A stretch of DNA of 64,000 nt from Collinsella vaginalis (GTDB lineage Bacteria; Actinomycetota; Coriobacteriia; Coriobacteriales; Coriobacteriaceae). Positions 53,984 through 62,018 of the stretch are shown here, piece after piece; positions within the stretch are counted from its first letter, which is position 1, and every line of letters starts with the position of its first letter. The stretch is from NCBI RefSeq assembly GCF_900176655.1, contig NZ_LT838842.1, forward strand, positions 106,931 through 170,930, read 5' to 3'. The position numbers and the translations under genes were made by a program. Under the pieces are notes generated by a model. The model had not been told where the DNA came from and did no database searches. It was given only the letters and a program-made list of their open reading frames with translations.

Positions 53984-54013
53984 GGGGTTCCTTTCACATA
54001 GGATCGGACGCTG

Positions 54014-55168
54014 TCACGCCTGATAGAAGCTCTGGCCGCCGAGATAGGTCTCTTTGAGCTCCATATCAGGCGCGAGGACGACGAAATCGGCGGCGCGACC
54101 CCGGCGGATCGAGCCGCAGGTGTCGGCGATGCCCGCGCTCTCGGCGGCGGCCTGCGTCGCCATGTACACGGCCTCGGACGCGCTCACAATGCCCCAGTCG
54201 ACGACGTTCTTGACAGCGTCCTTCATGCGCAGGATCGAGCCGGCGAGCGAGCCGCCGTCCTTCAGGCGCGCGGTGCCGCCCTCGACGATCACCGGAAGCT
54301 CGCCGAGCTTGTAGTCGCCATCGGGCATGCCGCCGGCGCGCATGCAATCGGTGATGAGCGCGACGTGGTCGTATCCCTTGGCGTCCACGACGAGCTTGGC
54401 TGCGATGGGGTTCACGTGGTGGCCGTCGCAGATCAGCTCGGAGTAAGCGTCGCGGCTCACGAGGGCCGCGCCCACCATGCCCGGCTCGCGGTGGTGCAGC
54501 GGGCTCATGCCGTTGTAGGTGTGGACGAAGACGGAGGCCCCAGCCGCGAGGCATCGGAAAGCATCGATCACGGTCGCATCGGAGTGGCCGAGCGCCACGA
54601 CGACGCCCGAGGCCGTGGCCGCGGCGGTGAACGCAGGGCTCTCCTCATACTCCGGGGCGATGGCGATCTTCTTCACCATGCCGCGCGCGGCCTTCTGCCA
54701 GCGCTCGAGCTTCTCGATCGAGGGCGGGCAGAGGTAGTCGGGGTTCTGGGCGCCCTTGTGCTTCTCGGTGAAGAACGGCCCCTCGAGGAAGATGCCCTGA
54801 ATGCGGGCGCCCTCCTCGGAACCGGCGTGCTCCCCCACCACGCGACAGGCCTCCTCAAGCTGCTCGGTCGTGGCGGTGAGCGTGGTTGCCAGCCAGGACG
54901 TCACGCCGTTGCGCAGGATGCCGCGGGAGATGGCGTCAACGCTCTCCCAGGTGCAGTCCATGACGTCGTGGTCGTCGAATCCGTGGATATGCGTGTCGAC
55001 ATAGCCCGGGGCGATGCGGTAGCCGGTGTAGTCGAGGACCTCGCACTCCACGACCGCGTCCGGGCCCAGGTGCTCGCCGAAGACGCCGTCCTCGACCATG
55101 AGGTACCCACCACGCACGGCTCCGGTGGGCAGGTAGAAGATATCGGCTTTTATCGCATAGGTGCTCAT
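54014..55168 (-). CDS. nagA: N-acetylhexosamine-6-phosphate deacetylase (NagA/AgaA)
   Basis: Amidohydrolase that removes acetate from GlcNAc-6-P or GalNAc-6-P. 384 residues. Metal and active-site blocks: PGYVDTHIHGFDDHDVMD, GIFLEGPFFTEKHKGAQ (metal Glu), VVALGHSDATV (metal His), VHTYNGMSPLHHREPGMVGA and LITDCMRAGGMPDGDY (catalytic Asp). AAGGAGG lies 8 bases before ATG 55168. The neighbours AgaS and LacC suggest GalNAc-6-P is the real substrate, in which case agaA would be the better name. Confidence 0.9.
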   Translation of the reverse strand: MSTYAIKADIFYLPTGAVRGGYLMVEDGVFGEHLGPDAVVECEVLDYTGYRIAPGYVDTHIHGFDDHDVMDCTWESVDAISRGILRNGVTSWLATTLTATTEQLEEACRVVGEHAGSEEGARIQGIFLEGPFFTEKHKGAQNPDYLCPPSIEKLERWQKAARGMVKKIAIAPEYEESPAFTAAATASGVVVALGHSDATVIDAFRCLAAGASVFVHTYNGMSPLHHREPGMVGAALVSRDAYSELICDGHHVNPIAAKLVVDAKGYDHVALITDCMRAGGMPDGDYKLGELPVIVEGGTARLKDGGSLAGSILRMKDAVKNVVDWGIVSASEAVYMATQAAAESAGIADTCGSIRRGRAADFVVLAPDMELKETYLGGQSFYQA

Positions 55169-55217
55169 GGGAACATCCTCCTTGCGTCTGATGGGACATA
55201 CTCCGCCCCATTGCCTC

Positions 55218-55261
55218 ACGAAATACGGGCCCACCCCGTCCGGAGACAGAGGGCGGGCCCG
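55218..55261 (-). terminator. Possible intra-operon terminator between agaS and nagA
   Basis: CGGGCCC (55226-55232) pairs with GGGCCCG (55255-55261), extended by CCC/GGG. On the minus strand TATTTCG follows. Inside a 115-base gap, so partial termination could favour AgaS over NagA and LacC. Confidence 0.4.
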
Positions 55262-55283
55262 TGACGTTAGCTTACCCCGCAGC

Positions 55284-56450
55284 CTACGCGGTGAACGGGT
55301 GAATCGTCACACCGCGGACGACGCGGTTGACCTGACCGGTCGGGCTCGGCGTGTCGGGCGTGTTGCCGACGCGCACGGAGTTGAGCAGGGAGATTGACTG
55401 GCCCACCATGATAAACGGCAGGGCGAGGTAGGCCTCGGGCAGGGTGTCGAAACCCGCGAAGGTGAAGGACTCGCCGTCGAAGAGCTCGCCGGCGTCCTGC
55501 TGGATTGCCACGACCTTGCTGCAGATGCCGTCGGCCTTGACCTCGTTCAGCAGGTCGAGATCGTACTGGCGGGTGTAGGGGTCGTTGCTCACGAAGACGA
55601 AGACGAGGGTGCAGTCGTCCACGAAGGACTTGGGCCCGTGGCGGTAGCTCATCGTGGTGTCATAGGAGGTGGCGATGAGGCCGTGCGCGAGCTCGAGGAT
55701 CTTGAGCTGGGCCTCCTGCGCGAGGCCGCCGAAGGAGCCCGAGCCGAGGTAGGTCACGCGATCGTAATCGGTGAGCAGGAACTGCATGGCCTCGGCCTCG
55801 CGGGCGACGACCTGCTCGCCCATGGCGGCCGCCGTCTCGACCCAAGCGTCTTTCTGCTCGTCTGAGGCAGTGTCGAAGATGAGGGTCGTGAGCAGGGTCA
55901 TGCAGGTGTAGCTGCCGGTCATGGCGAAGCCGCGGTCGTTGGCGCGGGGGATGAGCAGGGTCAGGGCGTCCGGATCGCCCTTGCTCTCCTGGGCGAGCTT
56001 GCCCTCGGGCGCGCAGGTGATGTTCAGGAACTTGACGTTCTTGATGTAGGTGCGGGCGACCTCGACGGCAGCCAGGCTCTCGGGGCTGTTGCCGGAGCGC
56101 GCGAAAGATACGAGCAGCGTGGGGTCGTCGGGGTTCAGGAAGTCGCGGGGGGCGGAGACGATATCCGTGGTGGCGATGGCCTTGAACTCGTAGAGCGAGC
56201 GGTCTCCGGCGTGACGGAGATAGGGAGCCGCGGTGTCGCCCACGTAATCGGAGGTGCCGGCACCTGCGAAGACGACGGTGAGGCGGCCGTCGCCCATGGC
56301 GCGGGCCTCGGCGAGGAAGGCCTCGATGGCGTCCTTGTTCTCACGGTAGATGTTGACGCAGTCACGCCACAGCTCTGGCTGCTGTTTGATCTCCCCCGTG
56401 GTGATGTCGGCTCCCCAGCTCTTCAGCTCTTCGATCGACTTCTCAAACAT
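55284..56450 (-). CDS. agaS: Galactosamine-6-phosphate deaminase/isomerase AgaS (SIS domain)
   Basis: Double-SIS-domain protein of 388 residues, expected to convert galactosamine-6-P to tagatose-6-P plus ammonia. First SIS: VVFAGAGTSDYVGDTAAPYL and LVSFARSGNSPESLAAVEV (the SGNSPES phosphate-sugar loop). Second SIS: TYLGSGSFGGLAQEAQLKIL and TMSYRHGPKSFVDDCTLVFV (YRHGPK, typical of AgaS). Start 56450 with AAAGG 6 bases upstream; longer in-frame Met codons run through the promoter. First gene of agaS-nagA-lacC, with a TGGT-N4-ACCA box over its promoter. Confidence 0.9.
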   Translation of the reverse strand: MFEKSIEELKSWGADITTGEIKQQPELWRDCVNIYRENKDAIEAFLAEARAMGDGRLTVVFAGAGTSDYVGDTAAPYLRHAGDRSLYEFKAIATTDIVSAPRDFLNPDDPTLLVSFARSGNSPESLAAVEVARTYIKNVKFLNITCAPEGKLAQESKGDPDALTLLIPRANDRGFAMTGSYTCMTLLTTLIFDTASDEQKDAWVETAAAMGEQVVAREAEAMQFLLTDYDRVTYLGSGSFGGLAQEAQLKILELAHGLIATSYDTTMSYRHGPKSFVDDCTLVFVFVSNDPYTRQYDLDLLNEVKADGICSKVVAIQQDAGELFDGESFTFAGFDTLPEAYLALPFIMVGQSISLLNSVRVGNTPDTPSPTGQVNRVVRGVTIHPFTA

Positions 56451-56487
56451 CTCATACCTTTCTCTCGAGAAACTTCGTCCACCTCGT

Positions 56488-56523
56488 AGTATAGGAGAAA
56501 ATTGGTAATCTGGTAGTAACCAG
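56488..56523 (-). promoter_or_regulatory. agaS promoter with a NagR/DasR-like operator
   Basis: On the minus strand TATACT (56488-56493) is a good -10. 17 bases upstream the -35 position is CTACCA, which lies within CTGGTAGTAACCAG (56510-56523), an inverted repeat of the TGGT-N4-ACCA form recognised by NagR/DasR-type GntR proteins. Confidence 0.65.
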
Positions 56524-56639
56524 TTTGAAACGGCCATACAAATCAGTGAACGGCATGTCACGACCACTGAGCGGTCAGACGACAGACCGTGGGACCGGCC
56601 CACCGGGACGCACCCCATCGCGGGCCGAGGATCGACGGG

Positions 56640-57371
56640 TTACGACGCGTTCCGTTGGTGGAGGACCTTGTACTTGAACTTATCCGCACGTGCGACTGAG
56701 AGCGTGTACTCCACGACCTCGTTGCTCATGGTGTAGGTGACGCGGACGAGGTCGAGCACCGGAGCCCCCTCGGCGATACCGAGCAGATGGGCATCGGCAG
56801 GTCGGGCGATGCTCGCGAAGAACTCCTCCTCCGCCACGCGAATCTCCTCGCGGAAATCGTGCTCGATGATGTCGTAGAGGGATTTCTGCTCGATCATGGG
56901 CCGTTTGAGCGTCAGGAACTTCCGCACCGGCAGATAGGTGCGTTCCACCATCATCGGCATGCCGTCGGCAGAGCGAAGGCGCTTGAGCTTGAAGATGCGA
57001 TCCCCGATGCGCAGACCCATGCGCTCAGCCTGGTTCTTGTCGGCTTCGATCTCTGAGAACTCGAGGATCGTGGTCTCAGGAACACGTCCGAGGCTCCGCA
57101 TCTGCTCGCTGAAGCTGTACGCCTGCGTGAGGTTGGTCTGAGCCGAACGGTCGGCGACGAAGGTGCCGCGGCCGTGCTGGCGGACCACGAGGCCCAAACG
57201 CTCGAGCTCCTGCAGGGCGAGGCGCACCGTGGTGCGGGAGAGGCCGTAGCGGTCTGAGAGCTCGCGCTCGGAGGGCAGGAGGTCACCTGCCTGGAACTCG
57301 TGCTCGATCTTCTCGGTGAGGATGTCGACCAGCTGGTCGTAAAGCGGCTGACGCCGTGCACCCATCGCCAT
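56640..57371 (-). CDS. GntR-family regulator, NagR/AgaR-like (UTRA domain)
   Basis: A 243-residue HutC/UTRA-type regulator. Winged helix: GDLLPSERELSDRYGLSRTT then VRLALQELERLGLVVRQHGR and GTFVAD. UTRA domain: IFKLKRLRSADGMPMMVERT, PMIEQKSLYDIIEHDF and LDLVRVTYTMSNEVVEYTLS. It lies between the PTS operon and agaS-nagA-lacC, both with TGGT-N4-ACCA boxes, so it probably represses both and responds to an amino-sugar phosphate. ATG 57371 is preferred (GGAGG 9 bases upstream); ATG 57377 is only 3 bases from it. Confidence 0.88.
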   Translation of the reverse strand: MAMGARRQPLYDQLVDILTEKIEHEFQAGDLLPSERELSDRYGLSRTTVRLALQELERLGLVVRQHGRGTFVADRSAQTNLTQAYSFSEQMRSLGRVPETTILEFSEIEADKNQAERMGLRIGDRIFKLKRLRSADGMPMMVERTYLPVRKFLTLKRPMIEQKSLYDIIEHDFREEIRVAEEEFFASIARPADAHLLGIAEGAPVLDLVRVTYTMSNEVVEYTLSVARADKFKYKVLHQRNAS

Positions 57372-57403
57372 GACCATTCTCCTCCGTGTACCTCGTCGTT
57401 GGA

Positions 57404-57444
57404 TAAAAGCGGCCACGCACCCGGTCAACCGGGCACGCGGCCGC
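57404..57444 (-). terminator. Terminator of the PTS operon
   Basis: Outer stem GCGGCC (57409-57414) with GGCCGC (57439-57444), inner CCCGGT with ACCGGG; TTTTATCC follows on the minus strand (57404-57408 region). About 65 bases past the IID stop. Confidence 0.65.
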
Positions 57445-57508
57445 GTATGCAAGCAGTGACCCGGATGCGCGCGACCGCGCGGGGCGCGCACCCGGATGCG
57501 AGTCTAAC

Positions 57509-58588
57509 TTACCAGATGCTGGGCCAGATCCCCAGGCCGGAGCCGAGGATGCCGATGGCGAGCATCAGGCCGATGCCCATGATGGGCGTGAAGTTGTGCT
57601 TCGCGAACAGGAAGTACAGCAGCAGCACGAGGCACAGCGGGACGAGCTTGGGCAGCACCGTGTCCAGGGTGTCCGCCACGGAGAACTCGACCGGGCTCTC
57701 GGTGACCTCAGCGTAGGTGACGGAGCTCATGCCGTTGCCCAGGTCTACCACGCCGGTCTCGACCGGGTTGCCCTCGGCGTCAGCGGCTGTGAGGGCCTTG
57801 TCGCTGGTGTCGGTCATGGCGATGGCGCCGGCCTCAGCGGACTCGGTGTCGATGCCCTCGAGGTCGGTGAAGTTCTTGGCATCCGCGTTGGAGACGACGA
57901 CCGTGTGCGCAGCGAGGCTGCGGGTGGTGCCGTTCGGGATCGTGAGGTTGATCTGTGTGCCGCCCATGGTGACGGTCAGGCAGCCCACGATGAAGACGCC
58001 CATGATGGAGGCGGCGCGGGTGAAGGACTGCATGTTGGCCGTGAGCGAGTCGATAGCCGTGGTGCCGAGCTTGTAGGCCCAGTTCATGAGGCCGAAGCGC
58101 AGCGCGAACTGAGCGATGTTGAAGACCACCAGGAAGATGATCGGCGCAGCCGCGTTGCACTGGATCGCCATGTTCGAGGTGATGCCGGCCGTGATGGGCA
58201 CGAGCGTCAGCCAGAACAGGGCGTCGCCGATACCGCCGAGCGGCGAGGCCGCGGAGATGCGGACGGCGCGGATGGTCTGGGTGTCGACCTTGTTCTGCTC
58301 AAGGGAGAGCACGATGCCCATGACGAAGGTCACGAGGAACGGGTGCGTGTTGATGAAGTCCAGGTTGTGGTACATCGACGCCGCGAGGTCCCGCTTGTTC
58401 GTGTGGACCTTCTCAAGGCCGGGAAGCATGGCGAAGAGCCAGCCGCCGGACTGCATGGTCTCGTAGTTGAACGAGGACTGCAGGAAGCAGGAGCGGAGCG
58501 CCATGCGGTTGAGCGTGGCCTGATCAACCTGCGGGGCAGGGGTCAGATCCTCGTAACGCTCGGGTACGACGAATTCATTAGATGCCAT
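57509..58588 (-). CDS. Mannose-family PTS EIID with an extra loop domain
   Basis: Membrane subunit of the sugar permease, 359 residues; typical EIIDs are about 270-300. N-terminal LNRMALRSCFLQSSFNYETM followed by MQSGGWLFAMLPGLEKV and the ISAASPLGGIGDALFWLTLV signature. Between the membrane part ending near TMGGTQINLTIPNGT and the last segment (LVPLCLVLLLYFLFAKH) lies about 85 hydrophilic residues rich in Asp, Glu, Ala and Thr (NADAKNFTDLEGIDTESAEA and on), which looks like an inserted external loop. The start overlaps the EIIC stop by 11 bases. Last gene of the PTS operon. Confidence 0.88.
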   Translation of the reverse strand: MASNEFVVPERYEDLTPAPQVDQATLNRMALRSCFLQSSFNYETMQSGGWLFAMLPGLEKVHTNKRDLAASMYHNLDFINTHPFLVTFVMGIVLSLEQNKVDTQTIRAVRISAASPLGGIGDALFWLTLVPITAGITSNMAIQCNAAAPIIFLVVFNIAQFALRFGLMNWAYKLGTTAIDSLTANMQSFTRAASIMGVFIVGCLTVTMGGTQINLTIPNGTTRSLAAHTVVVSNADAKNFTDLEGIDTESAEAGAIAMTDTSDKALTAADAEGNPVETGVVDLGNGMSSVTYAEVTESPVEFSVADTLDTVLPKLVPLCLVLLLYFLFAKHNFTPIMGIGLMLAIGILGSGLGIWPSIW

Positions 58589-59375
58589 CTTCCATGTCAC
58601 CTCCGTCAGCAAGAGCGCCCTTCAGCTCGGTCTGCTGCTGGAAATCCCAGAAGGCGATACCGAAGCCGATGAAGGCAAGGATGAGCAGGGCAGGCGTTGC
58701 GAGCGCCGGAATGGCCGAGATGATGCAGGCGAGGCCGAAGCCCATGAAGAAGAAGGCCCACATATCGCGGTTCATCATGATCTTCAGCAGGATGGCGAAG
58801 CCGACGAAGCGCATCATGCCACCGGACGCGGAGAGGCCGATGTTCAGCCACTCGGGGATCGCGTCGACGATCTGCTGGCCGAAGGCCTGGCCGCCGATGA
58901 AGAAGAGGGTCACGATGACGGCGAAGATCAGGCCGAGAACGATCTCGGAGATGACCGTCCACAGGGTGACCTGCTTGGGATCGGCGCTCACCGCCGCGGA
59001 GCGGAACTGCTCGAGGAGCGGGGCGCGCAGGGTGAAGAACAGGGTCACGCCGTACTGGCCGAGCAGAGCAAACGGGATGGCAGCGGCCACGGCAACGTTG
59101 GGCTCCATGTTGAGCGAGCAGGCGAAGATCGCCGCCATGATGCCACCGATGACCGCGTTGGGGGGCTGGGCACCGCCAATCGGCATGTTACCGATCGTCA
59201 TGAGCTGATAGGTGCCGCCGACAACGAGGCCGGTCTGGAGATCGCCCAGGATCATGCCGATCACAGCACCGGTAACGATGGGCTGGTACAGCGACTCGAG
59301 GAAGTCGAACTGATCGATGGCCGCGATGAACGTGACGATGAAGATCAGTGCGATCTGGAGAATCGAGGCTTCCAT
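58578..59375 (-). CDS. Mannose-family PTS EIIC (AgaC/ManY type)
   Basis: Sugar-channel subunit, 265 residues with about seven to eight membrane segments. Family stretches: IAAIDQFDFLESLYQPIVTG, ILGDLQTGLVVGGTYQLMTI, the cytoplasmic IGGAQPPNAVIGGIMA, and LGQYGVTLFFTLRAPLL. With EIID it forms the permease for an amino sugar, most likely GalNAc or galactosamine given the neighbouring AgaS and NagA. Translationally coupled to EIID. Confidence 0.9.
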   Translation of the reverse strand: MEASILQIALIFIVTFIAAIDQFDFLESLYQPIVTGAVIGMILGDLQTGLVVGGTYQLMTIGNMPIGGAQPPNAVIGGIMAAIFACSLNMEPNVAVAAAIPFALLGQYGVTLFFTLRAPLLEQFRSAAVSADPKQVTLWTVISEIVLGLIFAVIVTLFFIGGQAFGQQIVDAIPEWLNIGLSASGGMMRFVGFAILLKIMMNRDMWAFFFMGFGLACIISAIPALATPALLILAFIGFGIAFWDFQQQTELKGALADGGDMEDGI

Positions 59376-59461
59376 CTTGCTCCTCCTTTCAATGTGTTTC
59401 CTTGAAACGAAACGGATCTACTGTGCGGCCGGCGTTCGCCGAACCGCGAGAACACTGTGCC

Positions 59462-59944
59462 TCACGCGAAGAGCTTGTCCGTATCCTCCACCGGCGTGCT
59501 CGGAACACGCCTGATCTCCAGCTCCACCCCCATTTCCTGCAGCTCGCGGAAAGCGGCGACATCGGCGTCGTCGACCGCCACGGTGGTGGCGACCTGCCGC
59601 TTACCATCTGACATGTGCATGTTGCCGATGTTCACCTTTTTTATAGGCACGCCGCCCTTGACGAGCGTGAGCACGTCCTGGGGGGTTTCGGCCACGATGA
59701 AGATCTTCTGCTTCGGGGAGGCCTTACCGATGATGTCGATGGTCTTCTGAAGCGAGAAGAAGCGGGTGGCGACGCCGGCGGGCGCGGCCATCTTCATGAG
59801 GTTCTGACGCATGGTGTTCTCAGAGACCTCGTCGTTGGCGACGAGGATGAGGTTCGCCCCGATGGTGGAGTTCCACTGGGTTGCGACCTGGCCATGGATC
59901 AGGCGGTTGTCGATGCGGGTGAGGAGGATGTTGGGCTCTGCCAT
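59462..59944 (-). CDS. Mannose-family PTS EIIB
   Basis: Cytoplasmic phosphotransfer protein, 160 residues. The phospho-His is His17 in LTRIDNRLIHGQVATQW. Further family features are LILVANDEVSENTMRQNLMK, KIFIVAETPQDVLTLVKGGV and KVNIGNMHMSDGKRQV. It takes phosphate from EIIA (His9) and passes it to the incoming sugar. Start 59944 has AAAGGA about 10 bases upstream. Follows the YajC-like gene after 66 bases. Confidence 0.92.
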   Translation of the reverse strand: MAEPNILLTRIDNRLIHGQVATQWNSTIGANLILVANDEVSENTMRQNLMKMAAPAGVATRFFSLQKTIDIIGKASPKQKIFIVAETPQDVLTLVKGGVPIKKVNIGNMHMSDGKRQVATTVAVDDADVAAFRELQEMGVELEIRRVPSTPVEDTDKLFA

Positions 59945-60010
59945 TTCGATACGTCCTTTCTTGTTTGTGGACACCGTAAAACTGGCTGATAAACGTTGGG
60001 GAATGTGAAG

Positions 60011-60295
60011 CTATCGGTCGATCTGCTGGATGGCGTACCGCGATACCTCGATCTCGGCGCCGGAGCGGACTGCGACGATGACCCGGTCTTCGAGGACCGT
60101 CTTCACCGTGCCGTAGATGCCGCCGCCGAACATGACCTCCTGGCCGGGGGCGAGCTTGGTGTGCAGCTCCTTGAAGTAGGTGCGCTTCTTGCGCATCGTG
60201 ATCTGCGACCAGATGGTGTAGGCAACGCCCAACAAGACGAGCAGGGCGAGCAGGACGATGGAGGAGGCGAGGATGTTGGGACCGAGCTCGGCCAT
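60011..60295 (-). CDS. YajC-like membrane protein inside a PTS operon
   Basis: A 94-residue protein with one N-terminal membrane segment (about 10-30), basic TMRKKRTYFKELHTKLAPG, and the YajC core GQEVMFGGGIYGTVKTVLED followed by RVIVAVRSGAEIEVSRYAI. YajC normally works with SecDF in protein export, but no sec gene is near. The start shares a base with the EIIA stop (TAATG), so it is an integral operon member. Similar YajC-like genes occur in amino-sugar PTS operons of streptococci (my recollection). It may help assemble the permease. Confidence 0.87.
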   Translation of the reverse strand: MAELGPNILASSIVLLALLVLLGVAYTIWSQITMRKKRTYFKELHTKLAPGQEVMFGGGIYGTVKTVLEDRVIVAVRSGAEIEVSRYAIQQIDR

Positions 60296-60735
60296 TAGAT
60301 GCCGTCCTCGTCGAAGTCATCCTCGGCGTCGTCTGCGAGCGAGGCGAGGCTCTTGTGCGTGACCCCCGCCTGGCCGACGCCGACAGCCTGTTCGGCGAGG
60401 TCGGCGAGACCCGAGGCACCGGAGCGCGTGAGCAGGAGCTCGATGAGCATGGGGAGGTTGGTTCCCGTGACGATCTCGACGTTGTCGATATCGCCGGCGA
60501 TCATCATGGACTGGTTGAACGGCGTTCCGCCCAGGAGGTCGACGAAGACGATGACGCCCTCGCACTCGGCGCGCATGGCGGTGATGGCCGCGCGGAGGTC
60601 GTCGCCGTAGCTGGCCGCCGCCGACCCCTCGAAGGGAACGATCTCGAACGCAGGCTGATCGCCCGCAACCATATCGATGGCGCTTTTCAGACCGTTTGCA
60701 AACTGGCCGTGACCGGTGAGGATGAATCCGATCAT
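60295..60735 (-). CDS. Mannose-family PTS EIIA
   Basis: First protein of the operon, 146 residues. The phospho-His is His9 in GFILTGHGQFANGLKSAI. Later IVPFEGSAAASYGDDLRAAI, VIVFVDLLGGTPFNQSMMIA and VEIVTGTNLPMLIELLL. It ends with an acidic tail DDAEDDFDEDGI. It accepts phosphate from HPr. ATG 60735 has GGAAGGGG 8 bases upstream; GTG 60744 in frame is closer than ideal. Upstream lies a promoter with a TGGT-N4-ACCA box. Confidence 0.92.
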   Translation of the reverse strand: MIGFILTGHGQFANGLKSAIDMVAGDQPAFEIVPFEGSAAASYGDDLRAAITAMRAECEGVIVFVDLLGGTPFNQSMMIAGDIDNVEIVTGTNLPMLIELLLTRSGASGLADLAEQAVGVGQAGVTHKSLASLADDAEDDFDEDGI

Positions 60736-60776
60736 TCCCGTCACCCCTTCCTTTGGCGCTGCGGTTTTTCCCGCAA

Positions 60777-60790
60777 CTGGTAGTAACCAC
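60777..60790. promoter_or_regulatory. NagR/DasR-like operator upstream of the PTS operon
   Basis: CTGGTAGTAACCAC has the same 13 bases as the agaS box CTGGTAGTAACCAG and the TGGT-N4-ACCA dyad. It lies about 20 bases downstream of the predicted -10, where a repressor would block transcription. Confidence 0.65.
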
Positions 60791-60807
60791 GTGATCAGTT
60801 TTATCAG

Positions 60808-60835
60808 ATGGTAGCAGAAGCGCCCCTTGGGTCAA
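60808..60835 (-). promoter_or_regulatory. Promoter of the amino-sugar PTS operon
   Basis: Minus strand TTGACC (60830-60835), 16-base spacer, TACCAT (60808-60813), about 75 bases before the EIIA ATG. The -35 is strong and the -10 moderate. Confidence 0.5.
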
Positions 60836-61226
60836 TTCACAGATACCAAGAGATGTTTGCGTTACCATTTATCGGGGAAATCCGACCGTTCACGACAGCA
60901 CTATAGCATGTACCTGTTATTTCGTGATATTCAGACGCGCACAACTTGATTATTGCGCCTCAATATTTCGATGATCGACAAAGGGCTGCTGTCAGTTTTC
61001 AGTCAGATCTTTCGTTTGAACTCTGTGAAGTGGTCTATATGCATCCTCGGTGGTCTGCTCAATGCGCAACTCCTTGTCCGTGTGGGAGACAAGCCGTGGT
61101 CCGCAGACCCGGGTCCCGCGTCAGGACCCCCCTGCCCAAGTGGCAGGCAACCGCCCAGAGCATGTGGCCTACCCGCGCGCCCCGATACCGGGTGCAGCCC
61201 TGCACCCCCATACAGTGGCGCTCGTT

Positions 61227-61392
61227 TTTGCATTTTGTTGAGCTATGCATAGATTTCACCAGAAAAAGGTCGAGATATGAACCCCGTTGTGCATATCTCG
61301 CAAAAATGCACCATGATTGAACAGGCGTTTTTGCATTCCTACTCTGCGTGCCGCCAGCAGTCTATTCATAGCTCGCAATAATGCAATTCGAG
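61227..61392. repeat. Repeat family C, second locus with inverted units
   Basis: Forward unit at about 61227-61255 (TTGCATTTTGTTGAGCTATG then CATAGA), an inverted unit at about 61284-61311 (reverse strand GGTGCATTTTTGCGAGATAT), a partial forward unit at 61326-61340 and an inverted unit at 61360-61388. CGAGATATG (61271-61279) and CATATCTCG (61292-61300) form a hairpin. The stretch 61227-61320 aligns with 18411-18500. The remaining gap 60840-61220 shows nothing I recognise. Confidence 0.7.
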
Positions 61393-61510
61393 CGGTCGAA
61401 GGACCTCCGACTTCGCTGACGCCGTAAGCCTGCAGGGAAGACGGGATACCCTATGGAGAGCGTCCTAACGCGGATCCGCTGCCCTGCTCATTCTTGAGAG
61501 ATTGGATATG

Positions 61511-61539
61511 AAAAGAATCAGGGGGCGGAAGCCCCCTGA
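61511..61539 (-). terminator. Terminator of tRNA-Thr
   Basis: TCAGGGGGC (61518-61526) pairs with GCCCCCTGA (61531-61539), loop GGAA; on the minus strand TTCTTTT follows (61511-61517). It lies just 12 bases past the tRNA 3' end. Confidence 0.85.
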
Positions 61540-61551
61540 CCTGCGATCTTA

Positions 61552-61627
61552 TGGAGCCAGCAATCGGACTCGAACCGATGACCCCCGCTTTACGAGAGCG
61601 GTGCTCTACCAACTGAGCTATGCTGGC
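61552..61627 (-). tRNA. tRNA-Thr (anticodon CGT), CCA encoded
   Basis: Acceptor GCCAGCA / TGCTGGC, D arm GCTCAGTTGGTAGAGC, anticodon stem CCGCT / AGCGG with loop CTCGTAA (anticodon CGT), T arm ATCGG-TTCGAGT-CCGAT, discriminator T and CCA. Reads ACG codons. Transcribed alone with its own terminator. Confidence 0.95.
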
Positions 61628-62018
61628 GCATCTCCGGTGCGAACACCGGCGGCTGTTAATAGTACGTGGAAACCGCCACCGACGCAAGATGTCTTTCGCG
61701 CAATTCGCCGCACCGGCGCCGCTCTGACTCGACAGGCGCCCCCTCTAGCACATCGCGGGCACACGAGCGCTTTTCATATGGCCGCGCGCAGGACGGGTTT
61801 CGCCGACATGCGCAGGGCACCTCCTCAAAGCCGTGAAACGCACAGGCGCTGCAATGGCTTCTCCACCAGCGCGCGCGGGCACCTCCTCAAGCTGCTTGCC
61901 TGCGCATGGGTACGCAGGCAGGTGCACCTCACGGGCAACATCGGGCGCCCCACGAGCGCCCGCGCGCATCAAGCATGCGGCGCGCAAGACCTCGGTCCGC
62001 GCGCCGCAGAACTCAAAC
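61628..62018. other. Intergenic region, nothing defined
   Basis: 391 bases, GC-rich, with a direct repeat GGGCACCTCCTCAA at about 61818 and 61889. No open frame with a plausible ribosome binding site, no tRNA and no terminator with a T-run were found. Confidence 0.3.
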
